Assembly: GCF_003202235.1 (NCBI RefSeq)
Contig: NZ_MASU01000016.1
Location: forward strand, 1 to 64,000
Length of the DNA stretch: 64,000 nt
Source of the DNA: Prauserella flavalba
Lineage (GTDB): Bacteria > Actinomycetota > Actinomycetes > Mycobacteriales > Pseudonocardiaceae
Reading direction: 5' to 3'
In this document: positions 9,845 through 17,294 of the stretch, piece after piece
How positions within the stretch are numbered: position 1 is the stretch's first letter
Layout of the letters: each line of letters starts with the position of its first letter
Position numbers and translations under genes: made by a program
The notes under the pieces: generated by a model
Database searches by the model: none
Told to the model about the DNA's origin: nothing
What the model saw: only the letters and a program-made list of their open reading frames with translations

Positions 9845-10470
9845 TTGGTGTAGTGGTGTGCGACGACCACGGCATTATCCGTTCCGGGATTCGCCGGATC
9901 CTTGAGGGCACGCCGGACTTCCAGCTCAGAGCCGCCGCCCCGACGGGGAAACTGCTCGTCGAGGCGATCGAGCAGTTCCGCCCGGAGCTGGCTGTGGTGG
10001 ACATCCGGCTGCCGGACGGCAGTGGGCTCGATCTGCTGGAGTCCATCGCCGCTATCTCGCCGAGCACCAACGTCGTGATGTTGAGCATGTACGGCGCCAG
10101 AGGCTATGTCGAGAAGGCGAAAACTCGCGGTGCCAGGGGTTACATCACGAAGGAATGCCTGGAGGAAGAGCTCATCGAAGTCCTGCACGCGGTGATGGCC
10201 GACGACAAGTTCGTCTCCTACGTGCGCGAGGAAGCGATTTCTCGGGACGTCGAATGCCATCCGACGGTGGACGTGGACATTCTGTCGTCGAGGGAGCTCG
10301 AAGTGCTCAAGCTCATCGCCGCCGGGCTGACGAACTCCGAGGTGGCCGACGAGCTCCGCGTCTCGCCGCGGACGGTAGAGAGCCACCGGGCCAGCGTGCA
10401 GCGGAAGCTGCTGGTCAGGACCAGGGCGGAACTGACCAGGGTGGCGCGCGAGGCCGGCCTGCTCGACTGA
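9841..10470 (+). CDS. LuxR/NarL-family response regulator
   Basis: 209 residues. The receiver domain covers about 1-120, with the acidic pair D8/D9, phospho-acceptor D54 in VVDIRLPDG and a conserved Lys in the ITKE motif near 102. A LuxR-type helix-turn-helix covers about 145-205 (LSSRELEVLKLIAAG, then SPRTVESHRASV). It phosphorylates in trans with the upstream HisKA_3 kinase by family pairing, since its ATG overlaps the kinase stop (ATGA). It probably binds DNA as a dimer once phosphorylated. The 21-bp-spaced direct repeats at 4854-4887, upstream of its own operon, are a candidate autoregulatory target. Transcription appears to end at the perfect hairpin 7 bp after the stop. Confidence 0.93.
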   Translation: MIGVVVCDDHGIIRSGIRRILEGTPDFQLRAAAPTGKLLVEAIEQFRPELAVVDIRLPDGSGLDLLESIAAISPSTNVVMLSMYGARGYVEKAKTRGARGYITKECLEEELIEVLHAVMADDKFVSYVREEAISRDVECHPTVDVDILSSRELEVLKLIAAGLTNSEVADELRVSPRTVESHRASVQRKLLVRTRAELTRVAREAGLLD

Positions 10471-10476
10471 CGCCGA

Positions 10477-10509
10477 CGGCGCCGGCGATCCCCGAGATCG
10501 CCGGCGCCG
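10477..10509 (+). terminator. perfect 14-bp hairpin after the response regulator
   Basis: CGGCGCCGGCGATC (10477-10490) and its exact complement (10496-10509) flank a 5-nt loop, directly downstream of the stop at 10470. There is no U-tract, which is common for actinobacterial intrinsic terminators. It separates this operon from the convergent acyl-CoA synthetase. Confidence 0.7.
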
Positions 10510-10614
10510 GCGTGCGTGTGTCCGCGCTCTGTGTCCGCGTGTTCGCAAACTGTGCGCGCGTGTCCGCGCTCTGTGTACGCACGTCTGCAGATGGCGTACG
10601 CGTGAATGCGAACT
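10510..10614. repeat. tandem array, five 21-bp units (array 1)
   Basis: Five head-to-tail 21-bp units start at 10510, 10531, 10552, 10573 and 10594. The consensus is roughly GTGTRCGCGTGTCCGCRMWCT; units 1 and 3 share TGTCCGCGCTCT. The period is a multiple of three, so one frame reads as a degenerate seven-residue repeat, but there is no start or ribosome site and I do not call a gene. The array begins where the terminator hairpin ends. A related array with the same period lies on the other side of the next gene (12389-12545). Confidence 0.8.
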
Positions 10615-10708
10615 GCGGCGTGGTCACCGGCACCACACAGATGAGTTTTCCGGAACAATCACCCTGGACAGGGCACTTCGGGATCGACCGCGCCGTGCCC
10701 GTGGCCGC

Positions 10709-12247
10709 TCAGTTCACCTTGCGCTGCAGCCCTTTCCAGTAGGGCTCACGGAGCTTGAACTTCTGGATCTTCCCGGTGGCCGTCTGCGGGATGGAGTCGC
10801 GGAACTCCACCGAGGTCGGCGCCTTGTACCCGGCCAGCTGCTGCTTGCAGTGCGCGATGATCTCGGCTTCGGTGACCTCCTCGCCGTCGGCCTTGACCAC
10901 CAGCGCCTTGATCGTCTCTCCCCATTTCTCGTCCGGCACGCCGATCACCGCCACCGCGGCCACTCCAGGGTGCGCGAAGATGCAGTCTTCCACCTCGATC
11001 GAGGACACGTTCTCGCCGCCGGTGATGATCACGTCTTTCTTCCGGTCCGAGATCGTCAGGTGCCCCTCGTCGTCGATCGTGCCGCCGTCGCCGCTGTGGA
11101 ACCAGCCGTCCCGCACGGCATCCGCGGTGGCATCGGGGTTGTTCCAGTAGCCGTCCATGACCACGTTCGCGCGAGCCAGCACCTCGCCGGAATCGGAGAT
11201 CCGCAGCCGTGTCCCCAGCGCTGGGACCCCGGCACGCGAGAGCTTGCGCGCGCGTGCCTCGGCGGGAAGGGCGTCGTCCGCCGGGCGGGACCGGTTGATG
11301 GTCAGCAGCGGGGAGGTCTCGGTCAGGCCGTAGATCTGCACGAACTCCCAGCCAAGCTCCTCGCCGAGGCGAGCGATCGTCCTGCTGGGCGGTGGGGCAC
11401 CCGCGCATACGATGCGCACCCGGTCGCGGCCGGGAATCTCGCCGTCCCACCGCCGTGCGGCGTCGAGCACCGCGTTCCACACCGCAGGCGCGCCGCACAT
11501 GAGTGTCACACCGTGCTGCTGGACCCGGCGGAGGATCTCCGTGCCGTCGACCTTGCGCAGCAGGATCTGCTTGGCGCCGAGCCCGGCCAGCCCGAACGGC
11601 ATCCCCCAGCCGTTGCAGTGGAACATCGGCAGCGTGTGCAGGTACACGTCGCGCTCCCAGGCCCTGGTGTGCATGGCCAGCGTGACCGCGTTGACCCAGA
11701 TGTTGCGGTGGGTGAGCTGTACTCCCTTTGGCCGCGCGGTGGTGCCCGAGGTGTAGTTGATGGTAGCCGTCGCGTTCTCGTCCGGTGACGCCCATGGCGC
11801 CGGCTCGGTGCCGAACCGCATCAGTTCCGTCTCGGTTTGCTTGCCGAGCACGAACCGGTGCGGTACCTCGATGCCGGCCAGCGCTTCCTCGAGTTCCGGA
11901 TCGACGAGCAGTACGGACGCGCCGCTGTGCTGGACGATGTAGTCGACCTCGTCCCTGGCGAGCCGGAAGTTGATCGGTACGCAGATCCGGCCGCTGCCAG
12001 GCACCGCGTGCAGGAGTTCGAGCAGGCGCGCGGAGTTGTGGCTGACCACCGCCACCCGCTCGCCGGTGCCGATTCCGAGCGCGTCGAAGCCCGCCTGCCA
12101 TGCGCGAACCCGATCGCCGAGATCGCGATAGGTGACCTGTTCGACGCTTTCCGCCGGCTGGTTCGGCTCGTCGATCACGGCCACACTGTCGGCGAAGCCG
12201 GTCTCACCCCGGTACAGGAAGTCCGCGACGGTGAATGGGACGTGCAT
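10709..12247 (-). CDS. acyl-CoA synthetase (AMP-dependent ligase, class I adenylate-forming)
   Basis: 512 residues. It activates a carboxylic (probably fatty) acid to acyl-AMP and then acyl-CoA. The P-loop-like signature TSGTTARPKGVQLTH, the YGLTETSPL loop (A5), the hinge region with HSGDGG and SDRKKDVIITGGEN (A7-A8), and the C-terminal catalytic Lys in ATGKIQKFKLR (A10) are all present, so it should be active. The ATG at 12247 is supported by GGAGGT eight bases upstream. It is transcribed away from the small crotonase-like gene at 12594, a pairing typical of beta-oxidation loci. It is flanked on both sides by 21-bp tandem repeats. Substrate chain length cannot be read from the sequence. Confidence 0.9.
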   Translation of the reverse strand: MHVPFTVADFLYRGETGFADSVAVIDEPNQPAESVEQVTYRDLGDRVRAWQAGFDALGIGTGERVAVVSHNSARLLELLHAVPGSGRICVPINFRLARDEVDYIVQHSGASVLLVDPELEEALAGIEVPHRFVLGKQTETELMRFGTEPAPWASPDENATATINYTSGTTARPKGVQLTHRNIWVNAVTLAMHTRAWERDVYLHTLPMFHCNGWGMPFGLAGLGAKQILLRKVDGTEILRRVQQHGVTLMCGAPAVWNAVLDAARRWDGEIPGRDRVRIVCAGAPPPSRTIARLGEELGWEFVQIYGLTETSPLLTINRSRPADDALPAEARARKLSRAGVPALGTRLRISDSGEVLARANVVMDGYWNNPDATADAVRDGWFHSGDGGTIDDEGHLTISDRKKDVIITGGENVSSIEVEDCIFAHPGVAAVAVIGVPDEKWGETIKALVVKADGEEVTEAEIIAHCKQQLAGYKAPTSVEFRDSIPQTATGKIQKFKLREPYWKGLQRKVN

Positions 12248-12388
12248 TTGCGTCTACCTCCGCAGGGTCGGCACGGCCGTCGGTGCGCGGCCAAGCGACA
12301 CGGTAGCCCGGTGCCGGGCAATCAACTTCCGTAGTTTTTCCGGATGTTCGTAGGTGGGTTCGAATCGTTCACTGAACGAAGTCGCTTT

Positions 12389-12545
12389 ACGGCGCCGACT
12401 TTGCTGGTGCGGGCGCCGACTTTGCTGGTGCGGGCACCAAGTTTGCGGGTGCTGTCCGTGCGGGCGAGCGCGGCACGGACGAAAGGCGGTCGGCTTGTCC
12501 AGAACTGGCCAACTGGGTGCCCGAATCGGCCAACTCGGCGTTCGT
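12389..12545. repeat. tandem 21-bp repeats upstream of the acyl-CoA synthetase (array 2)
   Basis: Three 21-bp units start at 12389, 12410 and 12431, with core GCGCCGACTTTGCTGGTG; the third is divergent. A second, different pair with the same 21-bp period follows at 12504 and 12525 (core GGCCAACT...GCCCGA/GTTCGT). The array fills most of the 346-bp divergent gap between the acyl-CoA synthetase (start 12247) and the crotonase-like gene (12594). No spacers or palindromes of CRISPR type are present. A role in expression of the divergent pair is possible, but the same period also occurs in a convergent gap (array 1), so a neutral repeat family is as likely. Confidence 0.7.
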
Positions 12546-12593
12546 GGCCTGCGGCGTTCGTGCCCGGTCCTGTCACCGAACCAGAGGTAGGTG

Positions 12594-13199
12594 GTGTGCA
12601 TGCGGAGTCATCTGGCTTCGGACATCGAAACGTTCGCCAACGTGCTGTGTGAGCAGGCCGGCGGGGTTCTCTGGGTGAAATTGAATCGGACAAGGGTGCT
12701 GAACGCGATCGATTCGGTGATGGCCGCGCAACTGCGTGAAGTCTGGTCGTTGGCGCAACAGGATCCGGACGTTCACACGATCGTGTTATCGGCGGCCGGG
12801 GTCGAGGCGTTCTGTATCGGCTTCGACCGAACCGATCCGCCGAAGCCGGTGTTCGACGCGGTGCCGATTAGCCCGAAGGAATGCGGCGTCGACAAACGCG
12901 TGATCGTGACCGTGAATGGCATCGCGTGCCGGGAATCGTTCCGCTTCCTGCGCGACGCCGACATGGTCATCGCTGCTCAGAACGCGTCCTTCTTCGAGCC
13001 GTGCGTCACCGACGACCTGGCAGGCCGGCCGCCGCTGTCCGTCGACTGGGGTTCGGCGGTGCGTACGCTGTGCGGTGATGAACCGACTATGCGTAACCCG
13101 TTGACGGCGCTGCAGGCGCAGCAGCGGGGGCTGGTGCGGGAAGTCGTTCCGCTGGCTTCGTTGCGGGCAGCGGCCGCGCGCCTGGTGGAGGCCGATTGA
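12594..13199 (+). CDS. degenerate enoyl-CoA hydratase/isomerase-like protein
   Basis: About 201 residues. GTG 12594 has AGAGG six bases upstream; GTG 12591 or ATG 12600 are alternatives. The N-terminal half reads as a crotonase: VKLNRTRVLNAID, a DP.V.TIVLS strand and AFCIGFD. The C-terminus also ends like one (RGLVREVVPLASLRAAAARL). In the middle the canonical NG.ACGGG oxyanion loop has become NGIACRESF, and the segment after FFEP is compressed. The protein is about 60 residues shorter than usual. The second oxyanion-hole glycine is missing, so hydratase activity is doubtful. It may be a decaying gene or a repurposed fold. It sits divergently from an acyl-CoA synthetase, consistent with an ancestral lipid-degradation pair. 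Confidence 0.65.
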   Translation: MCMRSHLASDIETFANVLCEQAGGVLWVKLNRTRVLNAIDSVMAAQLREVWSLAQQDPDVHTIVLSAAGVEAFCIGFDRTDPPKPVFDAVPISPKECGVDKRVIVTVNGIACRESFRFLRDADMVIAAQNASFFEPCVTDDLAGRPPLSVDWGSAVRTLCGDEPTMRNPLTALQAQQRGLVREVVPLASLRAAAARLVEAD

Positions 13200-13405
13200 C
13201 GGGTTCGGTGACGGTCGCGGACGGATAACGTTTTCTAGGTGTAAAATTGAGCCACGCGAAATATGTTTCGGGTGGGGTGCACATACCTGAGCCGAAGTAG
13301 TCGTCGCCGAGGGCGAAGCTCGCCTCCTCGGCGGAGATCGTCTAGACTTCGATCCTCTATCGGGTCGGGAAGAACTACTTCGCGAAGGCGGACGGACCTT
13401 TATCG
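13200..13405. other. non-coding gap with a weak hairpin
   Basis: No gene is supported here. It contains an A/T-richer stretch (13228-13270, around GGATAACGTTTTCTAGG) that could hold a promoter, and an imperfect hairpin at 13306-13332 (GCCGAGG / CCTCGGC arms with inner GCGA/TCGC) that could terminate the preceding gene. Confidence 0.35.
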
Positions 13406-14929
13406 GTGACAGCACCCCTGGCTCACCCGAATTCCGGCATTGCGTTCGGCATCGCCGGACTCGTCGGTGACGAGGCGACGGCGAGTCCGGAAGGTCCGAC
13501 GAGTGAGAATGCGCTTTCTATAGGTAACGGACTTCTCCAATTCCCCCTCGGCTTTCACGGGGGGGGGGGGGGGGGGGGCGTCGACGGCTTCATATCAGAT
13601 CGAAGGCGGGGTACGGAAAGCAGGCCGTGGTCCGTCCATTTGGGACACATATACCTCGGCCCAGGGCAACGTTGTCGACGGTGCCAACGGTGACGTTGCG
13701 TGCGACCACTTTCACCGGTACGCCGAGGATATCGCGCTGATGGACGAGATCGGCCTGCCCGCCTACCGGTTTTCGGCGTCCTGGCCGAGGGTGAGGTCCG
13801 ACGGCAGGCGCCGGGAACCAAGGGGATTCGCCTGCTACGACCGGCTCGTCGACGAACTGCTCGGGTGGGACATCGCACCCGTGGTCACGCTCTATCACTG
13901 GGACCTGCCCCAGGCACTGGAAGACGAGGGCGGTTGGCTGGCGCGCGACACCGCCGCGCGGTTCGCGGACTACGCGATCGCGATGCACGATGTGCTCGGC
14001 GATCGGGTGCGGCACTGGACGACGATCGACGAACCGTTCTGCTCGGCGTTTCTCGGTTACGGCAGCGGGCAACACGCGCCCGGGGTGACCGAGCCGGGCG
14101 CCGCGCTTGTCGCGGCCCACCACCAGTTGTTGGCGCACGGCCTCGCCGTGGAAGCGTTACGGGCCGAGGCGACACCGGAGCAGACGTTCGCCATCGCGCT
14201 GAGCTTCTCACCGGTGCTGACCGGCGTGGACGATCAGGAACATCGCGAGGCCGCCGGCAGATTCGACGGGATCCGCAACCGGTTCTTCCTCGATCCGGTA
14301 CTGGGCAGGGGATACCGGCCGACGTGCTGTCCGATGTCGCGTACCTGGACGCGTTGGCGCCGGTGATCCGGGACGGGGATCTGGACACGATCGCGACGCG
14401 GACCGACTGGCTCGGCGTCAACTACTTCGCGCCGACCAGGATCGCCCCGCTGCCCGATCCGCGCGCGGTGGGCGATAGGCCGCTGCCGGGCTTGCGCGGG
14501 GTGGACATACTGCCGCCGCGTGGCCGGCTGACCTCCTCCGGTGCGGAGCAGGATCCCGGCTCGCTGCTGGATCTGTTGCGGTGGCTGCATCGCTATGCCG
14601 GCGGGATTCCGCTCATCGTCATCGGGAACGGAGCCGCCTTCGCCGATACCGTCGATAACGATGGTCGGGTACGCGATCCGAACCGGACCCGCTACTTCGC
14701 CGAGCACCTGCGCGCGGTGCACGCGGCGATCGAGCATGGCGCCGACGTGCGTGGCTACTTCGCCTGGTCCGTTATGGATGGTTTCGTGTGGGAGCGGGGG
14801 TTCTCGGAGCGATGGGGCCTGGTGCACGTCGACTTCCAGACCCAACGGCGCACGATCAAGGACAGCGCCCGCTTCTTCGCCGAGGTCGTCGAGAGCAATG
14901 CGGTGCCACCCGCCGGCCCGCCGCGGTGA
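13406..14929 (+). pseudogene. GH1 beta-glucosidase, frameshifted twice and missing catalytic residues
   Basis: The reading starts as LQFPLGFH, then hits a 20-G run (13559-13578) that moves the homology into another frame. There STASYQIEGG, GRGPSIWDTY, DHFHRYAEDIALM, AYRFSASWPR and the acid/base motif TIDEPF follow. Near 14312 a missing base shifts it back, and the rest (DVLSDVAYLDAL, WLGVNYFAP, GYFAWSVMDGF, RWGLVHVDF) runs to 14929. The nucleophile motif ITENG reads VIGNG (Glu to Gly), and the sugar-binding FEW reads FVW. So even a repaired frame would encode an inactive GH1 enzyme of about normal length (about 450 residues). The start at GTG 13406 is uncertain, because GH1 proteins usually begin only 10-15 residues before FP.GF. 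Confidence 0.85.
13559..13578 (+). repeat. 20-base guanine homopolymer inside the GH1 pseudogene
   Basis: Twenty consecutive G residues replace what in GH1 genes is a short TGGGG(C/T) coding FxWG. Removing one G (19, or 16 or 22) would restore the frame across the tract. It is either a slippage-prone tract or a sequencing/assembly artefact. Confidence 0.9.
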
Positions 14930-14947
14930 GCCTCGCGCCGACGACGG

Positions 14948-15355
14948 TCAAGGCTTGGTGATCCGGCCGATCGCCCGCACCACGGCGGTGCACCGGTCCT
15001 CGACATAGTCCAGGCCCGCGGTCTCGGCGATCCGGCGCGCCTCGGTGGAGATGATCCCTTGCTGCAGCCACAACGCCTTCGCCCCGATGGCCACGGCTTG
15101 TTCGGCGATGCCAGGGGCCTCCGGTGCCGGCCGGAACACATCGACCAGGTCCACCGGCTCCGGTATGTCCTTCAGCGAGCGGTATACCTTCTCGCCGAGC
15201 AGCTCATCGGCCTCGGGATGCACCGGGATGATGCGGAAGCCCGCGGCCTGCAGGCTCGCGGGTACCGAGTGCGCGGCCTTCGATGGGTTGCGGCTCAGCC
15301 CGACCACCGCGATGGTGTTCGCGGCGGCCAGTACACGTTCGGCGTAGTCGGCCAT
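14948..15355 (-). CDS. CoA-binding domain protein (YccU-like)
   Basis: 135 residues from ATG 15355. This is a single Rossmann-fold CoA-binding domain: TIAVVGLSRNPSKAAHSVPA forms the nucleotide loop, followed by GFRIIPVHPEADELLGEKVY, the DLVDVFRPAPEAPGI strand-helix and AKALWLQQGI. This is the stand-alone CoA_binding_2 family related to the N-terminal domain of succinyl-CoA synthetase alpha. Its physiological role is unknown in most bacteria. It is intact while genes on either side are broken. The stop is 19 bp from the convergent end of the GH1 pseudogene. Confidence 0.88.
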   Translation of the reverse strand: MADYAERVLAAANTIAVVGLSRNPSKAAHSVPASLQAAGFRIIPVHPEADELLGEKVYRSLKDIPEPVDLVDVFRPAPEAPGIAEQAVAIGAKALWLQQGIISTEARRIAETAGLDYVEDRCTAVVRAIGRITKP

Positions 15356-15369
15356 GGTGGGGACAACGC

Positions 15370-15690
15370 GATCACCCTCGGCCTTGTTCCCGCCGGGGCG
15401 ACCGGCGGGTGTGAGGCCGCGCGCCAGCGGCACTTCGCGAGCAGATCCCAGGGCACCGAAGGCCATCCGCCAAGGCCCCGGCGTGCAGCCAGCAGAAGCC
15501 CACCGCGAGCAGGAACCGGAACCCGTCGTATGCCGACGGCGCCGCCCGGAGACGATCGCGCAGCGCCATGCACCGCGTGGGCGTCGCGCGACGCCCGCCG
15601 CAGCCCCTCGTCTTCCGGCGCCTGCAGCACCAGTACGGCCGGGCCTGCCGGACCGCGCCCAGGTCATCGTCCCTGGTGCTGGTTTTCGGG
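15370..15690 (-). pseudogene. frameshifted remnant of unknown family
   Basis: On the minus strand, protein-like segments are split between frames: VLQAPEDEGLRRASRDAHAV in one, then MALRDRLRAAPSAYDGFRF and LAVGFCWLHAGALADGL in another. They join naturally near 15560, which suggests one gene broken by a single-base change. No start or complete frame survives. I do not recognise the family. Confidence 0.4.
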
Positions 15691-15698
15691 TGACTGAG

Positions 15699-16281
15699 CT
15701 AGAGCTTCCAGACGCGCAGCCCGCGAACGCGGTAGACCGGCATCAGCACGTGCCACGGTCGCCGCTTCAGGAACTTCTGCGAGCAGGTCAGCACGGTGTG
15801 CGCGGTGGTGGTGGTCACGTCGTCCCGGTCCGGCCACGCCGCCCCGGACGCGCCGATCGCCAGCCGGAAGACGTTGAGCACGCCCTGCGCTGCATGTCGA
15901 ACTTCGCGCCGGTGTCGCCGGATGCGGGCACCAGGCGGGCGATGTCGTCACGGAAGGCGTCCAGCGGCCCGGCGCCGAACCGGCCGGCCACCTCGGCGGC
16001 GGCCGCGGCATCCCGTGGGGTGTCGTCCACCGCGCGCAGGACGGCGGCGCCGTGGAGCCGCCTGGTGTAGCGGTCCAGCAGCTGCCGCTCCCACCTCGGC
16101 AGCGGCCGCCGGTGCTCGACCAGCGCCGAACATTCGTCGTGCGCGGGGCGAAGACGTCCTCGACCGGGTCGTACGCGCCAGCTGCTCGCTGCTTGTCCAG
16201 GTGCAGCCTGGCCTCGTACCGTGTCCGCGCGGTGAGCTCGTCCAGCTGCTCCCGCCGCTCCAGCCTGCTCTTGCGATCCAC
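15699..16281 (-). pseudogene. frameshifted hypothetical gene
   Basis: A GTG at 16281 opens a plausible protein (MDRKSRLERREQLDELTAR, then EARLHLDKQRAAGAYDPVED) that soon turns into low-complexity translation. Sensible sequence resumes in another frame from about 16060 (LDRYTRRLHGAAVLRAVDDT, then AGRFGAGPLDAFRDDIARLV), and after about 15890 in a third (LNVFRLAIGASGAAWPDRDD, ending RVWKL at 15699). At least two frameshifts are needed to join them into one protein of about 190 residues. The family was not recognised. It lies back to back with the remnant at 15370-15690. Confidence 0.55.
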
Positions 16282-16390
16282 GGGGGGAAGGCTATGCGAG
16301 CGACGTCACGCGTGGGGCGGGTTTCGCCGGGAACATCGCGAACCGGCCGCTTGTTCCGTCCGAAGATCCAGGTGAACCCCAGGAGCGGCA

Positions 16391-16888
16391 GTGCAGATCG
16401 GCATTTTCGGCGTCGGCGACCTCAATCCCGACCCCCATACCGGCGTCGCGCTCAGCGAGCACGAGCGCATCCACGCGATCATGACGATCGGGCGGCATGC
16501 GGAGGAAGCCGGCTTCGACGTGTTCGCGACCGGCGAGCACCACAATCCGCCGTTCGTGCCGAGCTCGCCGACCACCATGCTCGGCTACCTGGCCGCGCGC
16601 ACGGAGCGCATCATCCTGTCCACCTCGACGACCCTGATCACCACCAACGACCCGGTGAAGATCGCCGAGGACTACGCGATGCTGCAGCACCTGGCGAACG
16701 GCAGGGTGGACCTGATGCTCGGTCGGGGCAACACCGCGCCGGTCTACCCGTGGTTCGGCAAGGAGATCCGGGACGGCATCCCGCTGGCCATCGAGAACTA
16801 CCACCTGCTGCACCGGTTGTGGCGGGAGGACGTGGTGGACTGGGAAGGCCGGTTCCGCACCTCGACGAGTGGACAAGCGTACTTATGA
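16391..16888 (+). pseudogene. N-terminal part of a luciferase-like (LLM) monooxygenase, truncated
   Basis: About 158 residues match the first half of bacterial-luciferase-family flavin monooxygenases: MQIGIFGVGDLNPDPHTG, EEAGFDVFATGEHHNPPF, TERIILSTSTTLITTNDP, GRVDLMLGRGN and HRLWREDVVDWEGRFRT. Family members are normally about 330-370 residues, so the C-terminal half of the TIM barrel and the flavin site are missing. Homology stops right after FRT (about 16860), seven codons later the frame ends, and the sequence continues as an unrelated FhuF-like gene. F420 or FMN dependence cannot be decided from the remaining part. Confidence 0.8.
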
Positions 16889-17262
16889 TCAATCTGTTCG
16901 GACCGGTGATCGACGCACTCAGTGCGCACACCAGGGTCGGGCGCCGCACGCTGTGGGGATACGTCGTGGACATGCTCAACTTCTACATGCTGAACCCGGC
17001 GCGCGGACTCGGCAACGACCTGGACCAGGCATGGAGGAGGAGCGAGCGGCTCACGACCGCGTTGCTCGCCGCGGGCGCACCGATCCGGAAAGGACCACGG
17101 CTGTTCTGGTTCCAGCCCGACCAGCCACGGGGCGCGTGGGCGGTGCGCGGCACCTGCTGCTTCGACTACCGCGCCGACCCTGAGCACGGCTACTGCATCA
17201 CCTGCCCACTGGAAGACGACACCGTACGCCGGACCAAGTTCGCCGAGGCCTTCGGCGACTGA
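16885..17262 (+). CDS. FhuF-like ferric-siderophore reductase, C-terminal part only
   Basis: The open frame carries the C-terminal half of an FhuF-family 2Fe-2S protein. Homology seems to start already at HLDEWTSVLMINLF (about 16858), before the first ATG (16885). The diagnostic cluster-binding motif CCFDYR...GYCITCPL is intact near the end. FhuF proteins reduce ferric siderophores in the cytoplasm to release iron. Full-length members are about 230-270 residues, so about half is missing, replaced by the luciferase-like fragment. The next gene, 32 bp downstream, encodes a siderophore-binding lipoprotein, which fits the iron-uptake context. It is probably non-functional in this form. Confidence 0.75.
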   Translation: MINLFGPVIDALSAHTRVGRRTLWGYVVDMLNFYMLNPARGLGNDLDQAWRRSERLTTALLAAGAPIRKGPRLFWFQPDQPRGAWAVRGTCCFDYRADPEHGYCITCPLEDDTVRRTKFAEAFGD

Positions 17263-17294
17263 GCCCTTGCCACCCCCGCCCGCGGAGGACACCT

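Noticed and set aside
10510-10614. CRISPR array
   Set aside because: The 21-bp units are contiguous with no spacers, and no cas genes are in the window.
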